Assembly (NCBI GenBank): GCA_035438985.1
Contig: DAORJK010000003.1
Coordinates: 186,001-250,000, forward strand
DNA from: UBA4408 sp002389785
GTDB taxonomy: Bacteria; Bacteroidota; Bacteroidia; UBA4408
Direction of reading: 5' to 3'
Length of the DNA stretch: 64,000 nt
Shown: piece after piece, positions 29,801-35,544 of the stretch
Numbering within the stretch: the first letter of the stretch is position 1
How the letters are laid out: each line of letters begins with the position of its first letter
Notes under the pieces: model-generated
Seen by the model: only the letters and a program-made list of their open reading frames with translations
Database searches by the model: none
Told to the model about the DNA's origin: nothing
Made by a program: the position numbers and the translations under genes

Positions 29801-30152
29801 TAAGGGTATTGCTTCGAGCTACACCCGATTCGTAAGTGATGGATGAACAAGCCGAATTTACATTCACCGTTACAATAAACCCCCCGCCTATATTTACAAC
29901 ATCGCCGGCTACCGGAAAAGTTCCTGTATTGGTAGCACTTACAAAACTTACAGTACTCCAGGTACTGTTTGCATTCCAATTACCTGTAGCACGTGAATAG
30001 TACGTTATAGCTTTTGTTGTTCCCACAAAGGCTAAACAAAATAATAAACCAAGTACCAATGCTTTTTGTTGCAGCTTTCTTAATCTAAACACTGACAGGT
30101 AATCAGCCGAACAAAAACAATGGATTCGTGAATTTTTGTTTGATGAAATCAT
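23856..30152 (-). CDS. Giant secreted beta-repeat protein with PKD and T9SS type A sorting domain
   Basis: A protein of 2098 residues. After a long basic N-region comes a hydrophobic signal (ALVLGLLFCLAFVGTTKA, about 31-48), then YYSRATGNWNANSTW, a frequent start in secreted Bacteroidota proteins. Residues about 60-1020 are Gly/Ser/Thr-rich beta-helix-like repeats of the autotransporter-associated kind (motifs such as TYSGTTTISAGIL and SYTGTTTISGGTL). Two near-identical Ig-like modules follow (about 1025-1230, each with ICNGNSTNLSVAI or a variant). Next are a module beginning TWLGLISNDWSNAGNWCGG (about 1297) and a long block shared with the next gene (about 1560-1880). A PKD domain (YSWDFGDGS, about 1962) and a C-terminal sorting domain of type A (about 2017-2098, ending KGIYTLEITNGNIKQHYKLKL-like) complete it. 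Function unknown; likely surface-attached or released by T9SS. Confidence 0.88.
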   Translation of the reverse strand: MISSNKNSRIHCFCSADYLSVFRLRKLQQKALVLGLLFCLAFVGTTKAITYYSRATGNWNANSTWSTVSFVSATNTGTFPVAGDVVNIGGGFIVTVNVNSACSSITYESGVARSNTLTISGSNSLSVSGTITIPRAAGPGTSNINLLAVGSGSLTAATLAYTNTGNSSRHRLTISTGTVTITGNITTNNSGRRGATISFTGAGLLNVGGSLFSGGGGTLTPSTGTVNYNGGGAQTIGTFTYYNLTLTNNSTKSLRANTNLSNILTVNAGATLGLSTFSLGATTAPLSMVLFCAATAAATISGTGTLNLGGNVTVNSAGTGTVGAVITCPISLRATRTFTVADDGTTAKDLTISGIVSGASFGIIKTGVGCMELAALNTYSGTTTISAGILRASNNTVVASTNGAFGNNASGINLNGGTLQNNATTFSRPLTVTASNSTIDAYGSTRTIASNINLATAGTFNLNLGGITATSAEGQVLTLSGVISNSTGTLSLTKIATSTATLSGTSSYTGTTTISGGTLIAGASVSVSTNGPFGNSATAVTLGDVATTISNLSPTLLTGGAFTIARAVTIANQVSSGVYSLGGNTANTSVFSGTITLNQPLTITQIAAGTVQLSGTISTGSNKLTKAGAGTFQRTSSALILGGAFEVSAGTFNANNFASTISGLTSVSGGTYTAGTAAQTFNGGLTVSGGTYTGLSGTAGNTVCTNVLLSSGTLSAPGSTGSFTVSGNWTNNGGTFTHNNGVVNFNGVTQTLVGSTSSTFSTLIISGSSTTTLSINTPITSVLTVNGIYDLSTFTSNRTAAGGTLTISGTLRLGGTSGGQAGSNFPLNFSTLALAGGTVNYNRSNGGQTVYSTPAYATLALSNTTGTQTAGGNISCSILSTTLGGTLDMVTNTLSVSGSPSNAGNILTQNTSATPISNGKNWGGTITFNAAGNQTISNGNYTNLALAVSGNKTFAAALSIFANISISGTAKANLSTFTSSANSLTLGGSNQANGSWGSTSSPATNKNNTWFLSPSTGIINIATSGCVNSSAAVLSGTASICNGNSTNLSVAITGGTPPFSVVYSDGVTSFTVNGYTSGSAIPVTPVATTTYSLVSVTGTGGCVGTGLSGTPTVTVNFGSTAAILSGSTTICTGNSTNLSVAISGGTSPFSVVYSDGTTPSTVNGYTSGSSISVTPSSTKTYSLVSVTSTGGCGGSGLSGTPLVTVNPLAIANAGGNAVACGSNSFTFSAATASNNSGVLWSTAGDGTFNNSGLLASTYTFGASDLLVGSVQITLTALGISPCGNTPNTITLTKSLPGTWLGLISNDWSNAGNWCGGVPTASTNVLIESGAPFYPLISAGNQFAQSIVVESGGSITINGGNLNLAGDITNDGLLSIGAFGTLNMGSNQITGSGQVSISGTYVTSKAAGFSGSASSSISTTISSLIVTDNSTIDYSSAGAQNITAGSYGNITNSGNGDRSFDNTGTIQIAANFSPGSGNYTTTGSTLEFNGTSAQSIPAIAPSSIYASLDINNAAGVSLASSISISDALFLTNGNLITTGFNFTLLSSATTTARIAPVVNGGLVGNITMQRFITGGNSGWVTMGMPVSGATLAEWCDDIVTSGFTGSTTGTGTFISIYGYDETVGGLLDAVATYIPATNSADAVDPFKGYFVFVADNASTVADKLISVTGPPLLDDQDLGVTYTNNLNVSNDGWNLVNNPYASAIDWGSPNWTKTNMDDAVYIYDTDNSQYVGSVGGVSFNGGSEIIASSQSFFVHANSLAPELIITEDCKANNSPAFYKSGNPLPLNLLRMELSGLGGIYKDEAVLQLKQGASTNFDPAFDAYKLYSFDYAAPNICSKLNGVEYVVNTFEMPLNNMQVDVKVKVNTAGNYTLNFKGLNSFKSFKCLVFEDKLTGNKVDLLSDSSYSFYSGIDTVSAYSRFILHLAVEELKAYFEVSDTLLHYPGNTSVQFTNNSLGALSYSWDFGDGSFIDSSSNPVHTFLQPGNYSVVLTCSNLAGCISTAQQNIRVDNVTAQTTLPASEQFSVSVEGTTCKITFDVNGSKAVQFRLFTSTGKQVGNAIAKTLHQSGYVQLNWPTISKGIYTLEITNGNIKQHYKLKL

Positions 30153-30205
30153 TTAGTTACAATTAAGTTACATTCTATAATAAATACGGCTGGTGTATAA
30201 TTGGG

Positions 30206-30224
30206 TTTTACCCTTTCGGTAAAA
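30206..30224. promoter_or_regulatory. Inverted repeat upstream of the 2098-residue protein gene
   Basis: TTTTACC, five bases, GGTAAAA: a perfect 7-bp inverted repeat 54-72 bases before the start codon at 30152. A second half-like GGTAAA sits 14 bases further on. It could be an operator or a weak hairpin; there is no direct evidence for either. Confidence 0.3.
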
Positions 30225-30333
30225 GTTTTATTTCTATCGGTAAATTTCTGAAATGCACTTTGTTTAATTTGCTTATTCCCAAAATATTAACAACATTATT
30301 ATGTTAATAATATTAGTCGCATAGTACAAATAA

Positions 30334-30367
30334 AAAGGCGTGATATCTAAAGTGATATCACGCCTTT
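30334..30367 (-). terminator. Rho-independent terminator after the 1580-residue protein gene
   Basis: A perfect 14-bp stem, AAAGGCGTGATATC (30334-30347) with GATATCACGCCTTT (30354-30367), and a 6-base loop. On the minus strand it runs into TTTTTATTTG. It lies 29 bases past the stop of the 1580-residue protein gene and separates it from its paralogue. Confidence 0.88.
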
Positions 30368-30396
30368 GGTGAGTTAAGTAGTAATCAGTTGGTATT

Positions 30397-33300
30397 CTAG
30401 AAGGTAATTTTTTGCGTTTTACTACGGTTGTTGAATCTGGTTTCAACAGTGTATACTCCTTTTGCATAACCGGCTGTTTGGAGTAAAATCTGACCATTGT
30501 TTTGAACTGTTTTTTGTTCCGTTTCACTAACCTTCTCGCCTAAGCTATTGTAAATGCAAACAGTTAGTTTTGTGCTGTTTTTAAATGCATAATTTAAGGT
30601 CAATCCCTGTGCAGTGTTTACAACTTCTACACTTTCAGATAAATTGATTCCAGTAACAGCGGTAACATTTTCAACAGTAATAACCTGGCTGATAGACTCA
30701 CTGCATCCGGCTGCATTAGATGCGGTAAAGCTAACGGTATAAACACCCGGTGCATTGTACGTGTGAGATGGATTTGCACTTGTTTCGAGGGCTGTTCCAT
30801 CTCCAAAATTCCAGCTGTACGTTGCTGCACCTGTACTGTTGTTTGAATAAGTAACCGAAGTATTTCCTGGGTAGCTTAAAGTAGTTGCACTTGGAGTAAT
30901 TGAAGGAACAATATTTTCAACACCAAAATGTAATATAAAGCGAGAGTATGCAGAAGCAGTATCAATTGCTGAGGTAAAAGTGTAGCTACTATCCGTTGAT
31001 AAGTCTATTACTGTTTGTGTTAACTTATCTTCAAAAGTAAAGCAACTTACACCATTGCGGTAATTAGCCAGGCCAACAAAGTTGATGGTGAAGGTTCCGG
31101 CAACTGGTACGTTTACTTTAACATCCAAATCTAAGTTCGAGTTCAACACATCTACCGAATTTACAACGTATTCAATTCCTCCCAATCTTGTGCTGATATT
31201 GGCAACCGTAGGGTCAAAGCTATAAAGTTTATAGGCATCAAATGAGCCGTCAAAATTTGAGCTTGCGCCTGCTTTACTTTGAAAAACCGTTTCATCAACA
31301 TAGGCACTGTTGGCATCGCTTAATTGTAATCGCAATACGTTAGGAGTAGTTGAAGAGCTGCGGTAGTAAGTGGGATTAAGTGTGCTTTTCGCATTTTCAG
31401 AAATAGACAACACAGGACTAGCTGCATTTGCATGAACAAAAAACGCTTGAGAGGAAGCAATAATTTTATTGCCTCCATTGTAACTAACACCACCTACCGA
31501 ACCAACATATTGTGGGGTTTCGGTATCGTAAATATAAATTGCATCGTCAATGTTGGTTTTGGTCCAGTTTAGCGATAGCCAGTCAATAGCTGAAACATAT
31601 GGATTACTAATCAAATTCCATCCATCTTCATCCACACTTGTATTTGCTGTATAACTAACATTAAAGGTTTGCGTTCCGGTTAATATGGGTCCGGTAATAT
31701 CTAATGTTTTATCAGCAACTGTAGTTGCATTGTCGGCCACATATACAAAATAACCCTTTTTAGGATCCACAGCATTGCTGGCATCGGTAACTCCCACGTA
31801 AGAGGCAGAAGCATCGGCATTACCAGCTACTGTTTCGTCATATCCGTAGATACTTACAAATGTACCCGTTCCGGTGGTTGAACCAGTAAATCCTGAGGTT
31901 GTAATATCATCGGTCCAATCAGCAATTGTACGTCCTGTAGCAGGCATACCAATAAACGTCCATCCGGCATCACCACCGGGTACAAAACGCTGTATGGTTA
32001 CATCACCATTGATGCTTCCTCCGGTAACCGGAGCAATTCGCGCAGTTTGAGTTTGTGTAGATAAAAAGGTAAAAGTATAACCTGTGGTAGTAAATACGCC
32101 ATTTGTTAAGGTTAGAGCACCTTCCAAATTTAAATCTGCATTCATTGAAACTCCTGCAGCATTATTAATAGTAAGGTTATTGTATTTTGAAGCCGGAGCT
32201 AAGGCTACTGCCGTTTGAGCACTCGTTCCATTGTACACAACTGTGCTATTGGTAGTTGTATAATTTCCACTTCCCGGTGAAAAGGCCCCCGAAATAGCAA
32301 TTGTTCCACCATTTTCTAAGGTTCGTGAACCATTACCACTATTGCTGATGTTGGCATAATTACCGCTTGTAATAGATTGTCCACCTGCTGAAGTGTAATC
32401 AACAGTTGAAGATGAGCCTAGTGTTAAACTGCCAATGCTATTGCTGATAGCAGTACCTGCACTTCCGCTAAATCCTGCTGCTTTGCTTGTTTTAAATGTT
32501 CCATTTATTACTACTGTTCCACTTCCCAAAACTTGGTTTGAAACCATGTCCAAAGTTCCTGAAGAGCCAACCGACAAGGTTCCGTTATTGGTAATATCTC
32601 CGGTAGCAGCCATAGTTAAATCGCCACCATTAATATCAAGCGTAGCGCTGCTGCCAATACTTATCGATTTTGCAACAGCACCGCTTCCTGTAATAGCAGG
32701 AGCAAATGGGGTTCCACTGGTAATACTCACATCGGTAGTTGCTGTAGGTAAAGTACCACACCAGTTTACCGCATCAAACCAGTTGTTGCTGCCGCTATTG
32801 CTACCAATCCAAACACCGGATGAGGTAACTAAAACTGACGTTGTTGATGAATTTGCTGATGCAACTGAAGTATTTTCTGCCCGCACTCGATAGTAGTAAG
32901 TTGTATTTGCAGTTAGGTTAGTATTTACCGGGTAGGTGGTAACATTTCCTACACTTAAGTCTTGATATCCAGTAACAAAAGCTGTTGAGCTCCCGGAAAC
33001 AATAAAGTCATCTATTGTCCATCGTTCCGAAGAAGCATTATTTAAAAGTGTAATTCTAACTTTTAAATTTGTTGTCGAAGGTAAATTTGTTACGGTAACA
33101 GTACTGTAGCCATCTGTTGTACGAACACCACCACCTGCTGGCGAAAAATCAACTGGAGTTCCATTACCATCGTAAGCTGTGCTGGCAAGACCTGATGCGC
33201 TATAGCCCCAAACAGCATTTCCATTTCCAAGCACTCTAACAGTACTATAATAGGTTGTTCCACCGTCTGGACTAATTTCAACTGTTGCAATATCTCCTGC

Positions 33301-35139
33301 ATCAGCACCATTGCCGGTAGAACCTACAGAAAATGATGAAAGTTTGAACGTCATTTGACTTGAACTCGTTGCTGTAGTGTTAATATTTGATGAGGTAATT
33401 GTTACACTTCCATTTGTTTTGCCATAACCATATGTTCCGGAATTGGCATAAGGACTGCTTCCAGGTAAATCTGTTCCGGAAACTGTACTTCCTGAACTAA
33501 AAGTACCTGTTCCTGTTGTTTCAGTAAAGCTACTTAAACTGTTTTCAAATCCATCAGATGCTAATGTAGGTGTAGCGGAAAAGCTTGAATTAATACTTAC
33601 ATCTAATCGATAGTTGTCGGCACCTGTAACACTTGACCAATTTGCATCAAAGCTAGTACAAGCAATATTTGTAGCTGAAGCAATTGTTGGTGCAGGAACT
33701 GTTGCGGTTCCGGTTAATGCTACGGTCGGAGGACTACTAACAGAACCTCCGCTAAAGGTAATATTAACGCCAGTTTTAGTACCTGCTGTTTGAGGATTAA
33801 ATTTAACATAAACCGGTACATTAGTAAATCCGCTACCAGTATACGCAATGGTTGCTGTTGAACCAAAAGAGCTATTGTCACTTGAAACTGTCCAGTCAGT
33901 ATTGGGAGCAGTTATAGTTATATTTCCAGACGCAGGTGATAGTAGTGCGCCACTTAAATTGAAAGTTTGTGAGGATGAAGTTGTGAGTACATTTTGTGCT
34001 CCAAATGTCAAAGTAGAAGCCGATGTAGTTAAATTTGATGTTGCAGAAGTTACCGTCAAAATTAACTCTCCTGAAACAACAGAAAGCGAATTAGTACCAA
34101 CAGTGCCACTTCCGTTTACTGTTAAAGCTCCCGGAGTACCTGTTACACCTGTTGCAGAACCCCCTTTTGCTATTATTGTATAGTTACCTGCTGCTAATGT
34201 TGAACTTGTTGTTATTGTCACAGGTGAACTATTTAAAGCTAAAGCACCTGCACTTGCTCCTGTTACGGTAAGTGGTGGTGTTCCACCTCCACCATAGGCA
34301 GTAAAAGCTATACCTCCTGCAGATAGTGTAAGTCCCTTAGTGTTCGTAACAGTTAACGTTCCTGTAGTGTTAGCACCGGTAGCAGATAATTTTAAAGTTT
34401 GCCCTGCTCCTAATGATAATGCTGTTGTTAAACCTGTTACATTAAAGGTTGCTCCTGAGCCAATTGTAATGTTTGGAGAGGAGGCTATTGAGCCAGCGGT
34501 AGATAAAGAGAGTGTACCACCCGTAATGGTCGTGTTACCTGAGTAAGTATTTACACCCGATAAGGTTAATACTCCTGCACCGCTTCCAACTTTGTTTAAG
34601 TTTTTACCAGATCCACTAATAACAGAACTTATTGTAATACCCCCTGCTCCATCAACTGCAATTATATTATCGGTTGCATTACCTAAGCCAATAATTAAAC
34701 CAGTAGAAGATCCAGGAGCAATTGTATGAGTTGTAGCACTTACATTTCTAATGATTGTATTGGCAATTGAGTTAATTGTCATTCCATTTAATGTATATGT
34801 TCCTCCTGTTGTTCCTGAACTATTGCTAATTGTTCGAGCTGTAGTTGCAGATGAACCCCAATGAATGCATCCAATACTAGAATTAGCACCTGAAATTCCA
34901 TTCATATTAATTCCATTTGTTCCAGCATTAGTATTATTGTTAAAAAACGCTTCAGAGGTAGTTGTGTTTGGTGGACCGGAAGGAGACCAATTACCTGCTG
35001 TCAACCAAGCTGTGCTAGTTGCTCCTGACCAAGTAAAAGTCGTCTGACCTAATCCAAGCTTTGAGCTAAGGATTAAAATGAACGTGACTATACTTATTAA
35101 CAATAATTTTTGTAGCTTGTTTGAATATACTGTTTTCAT
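30397..35139 (-). CDS. Large secreted beta-repeat protein with fibronectin III, PKD and T9SS type A sorting domain
   Basis: A protein of 1580 residues with signal peptide MKTVYSNKLQKLLLISIVTF and following hydrophobic residues (cleavage probably after about residue 31, GLG-Q). Residues about 32-370 have autotransporter-associated beta repeats (NTYSGNTTITGGTLSLS). A segment with choice-of-anchor-D-like character follows (STLTFGAQNVLTTSSSQTF, about 376-480), then a fibronectin-III-like module (IACTSFDANWSSVTGADNY, about 490) with an inserted jelly-roll-like part. From about residue 776 to the end (WFDAVNWCGTL, TARIAPVTGG, GWNLISNPYVSAIDW, PKD with WNFGDGT near 1445, type A sorting domain about 1500-1580) it closely parallels the adjacent 2098-residue protein. 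Probable T9SS cargo of unknown function. Confidence 0.88.
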   Translation of the reverse strand: MKTVYSNKLQKLLLISIVTFILILSSKLGLGQTTFTWSGATSTAWLTAGNWSPSGPPNTTTSEAFFNNNTNAGTNGINMNGISGANSSIGCIHWGSSATTARTISNSSGTTGGTYTLNGMTINSIANTIIRNVSATTHTIAPGSSTGLIIGLGNATDNIIAVDGAGGITISSVISGSGKNLNKVGSGAGVLTLSGVNTYSGNTTITGGTLSLSTAGSIASSPNITIGSGATFNVTGLTTALSLGAGQTLKLSATGANTTGTLTVTNTKGLTLSAGGIAFTAYGGGGTPPLTVTGASAGALALNSSPVTITTSSTLAAGNYTIIAKGGSATGVTGTPGALTVNGSGTVGTNSLSVVSGELILTVTSATSNLTTSASTLTFGAQNVLTTSSSQTFNLSGALLSPASGNITITAPNTDWTVSSDNSSFGSTATIAYTGSGFTNVPVYVKFNPQTAGTKTGVNITFSGGSVSSPPTVALTGTATVPAPTIASATNIACTSFDANWSSVTGADNYRLDVSINSSFSATPTLASDGFENSLSSFTETTGTGTFSSGSTVSGTDLPGSSPYANSGTYGYGKTNGSVTITSSNINTTATSSSQMTFKLSSFSVGSTGNGADAGDIATVEISPDGGTTYYSTVRVLGNGNAVWGYSASGLASTAYDGNGTPVDFSPAGGGVRTTDGYSTVTVTNLPSTTNLKVRITLLNNASSERWTIDDFIVSGSSTAFVTGYQDLSVGNVTTYPVNTNLTANTTYYYRVRAENTSVASANSSTTSVLVTSSGVWIGSNSGSNNWFDAVNWCGTLPTATTDVSITSGTPFAPAITGSGAVAKSISIGSSATLDINGGDLTMAATGDITNNGTLSVGSSGTLDMVSNQVLGSGTVVINGTFKTSKAAGFSGSAGTAISNSIGSLTLGSSSTVDYTSAGGQSITSGNYANISNSGNGSRTLENGGTIAISGAFSPGSGNYTTTNSTVVYNGTSAQTAVALAPASKYNNLTINNAAGVSMNADLNLEGALTLTNGVFTTTGYTFTFLSTQTQTARIAPVTGGSINGDVTIQRFVPGGDAGWTFIGMPATGRTIADWTDDITTSGFTGSTTGTGTFVSIYGYDETVAGNADASASYVGVTDASNAVDPKKGYFVYVADNATTVADKTLDITGPILTGTQTFNVSYTANTSVDEDGWNLISNPYVSAIDWLSLNWTKTNIDDAIYIYDTETPQYVGSVGGVSYNGGNKIIASSQAFFVHANAASPVLSISENAKSTLNPTYYRSSSTTPNVLRLQLSDANSAYVDETVFQSKAGASSNFDGSFDAYKLYSFDPTVANISTRLGGIEYVVNSVDVLNSNLDLDVKVNVPVAGTFTINFVGLANYRNGVSCFTFEDKLTQTVIDLSTDSSYTFTSAIDTASAYSRFILHFGVENIVPSITPSATTLSYPGNTSVTYSNNSTGAATYSWNFGDGTALETSANPSHTYNAPGVYTVSFTASNAAGCSESISQVITVENVTAVTGINLSESVEVVNTAQGLTLNYAFKNSTKLTVCIYNSLGEKVSETEQKTVQNNGQILLQTAGYAKGVYTVETRFNNRSKTQKITF

Positions 35140-35544
35140 TTTATTTTATGATTTTGTAAATTAAAATTTTGTCTATAGCGCTCTATACAATGTTAACAAA
35201 TCTGTTTATAACTTTCTAAAAAACGAAGGGGATAAATCTATTAAAATATTTGAAAAATAACACTAAACATAAATCACGTTTCTTGATAATTTCTGCAAAC
35301 AGCTAATTTTCTGCGTTAAATAGTCCGATTTTGTCAACCAAGATTTTTCGCTAGTTTTCTACAAATAATTCATTTGGCCTCTAATTCGATTTTTCTTATT
35401 GATTAAGATAATTAGTATCCTTAGCAAGCTTGAGTTATCTTGTAAAAAGCATTGTTTTTGCAAATTCCTTTAATTTTTCTAAGTTTGCAGCCCTTTAAAA
35501 AAAAGGACGTTTGTAATCAATTAAAAATTAATAAGATACAATTT
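35140..35544. other. Divergent intergenic region
   Basis: This 405-base region separates the divergently read 1580-residue protein gene and the pyrophosphatase gene. It contains a good promoter for the pyrophosphatase (listed separately) and a palindromic TATAGCGCTCTATA-like patch near 35174-35187, about 40 bases upstream of the secreted protein gene. No further gene was seen. Confidence 0.6.
35458..35487 (+). promoter_or_regulatory. Bacteroidota-type promoter for the pyrophosphatase gene
   Basis: TTG at 35458-35460 and TAAGTTTG at 35480-35487 are separated by 19 bases, matching the TTG / TAnnTTTG consensus. Transcription would begin near 35492, giving a leader of about 50 bases before the ATG at 35545. 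Confidence 0.7.

Noticed and set aside
30273..30527. 84-codon minus-strand frame at the end of the 1580-residue protein gene
   Set aside because: It overlaps the sorting domain in another frame and runs through the strong terminator at 30334-30367.
32435..34546. Several plus-strand open frames of 68-152 codons opposite the 1580-residue protein gene (and others opposite the adhesin and the 2098-residue protein gene)
   Set aside because: They are antisense frames kept open by the repetitive Thr/Gly/Ser codons of the real genes; their products are Val/Pro/Ala-rich, low in complexity and without domains.
35171..35190. Palindromic TATAGCGCTCTATA-like patch as an operator
   Set aside because: Imperfect, single copy and without a matching partner; too weak to list as a site.
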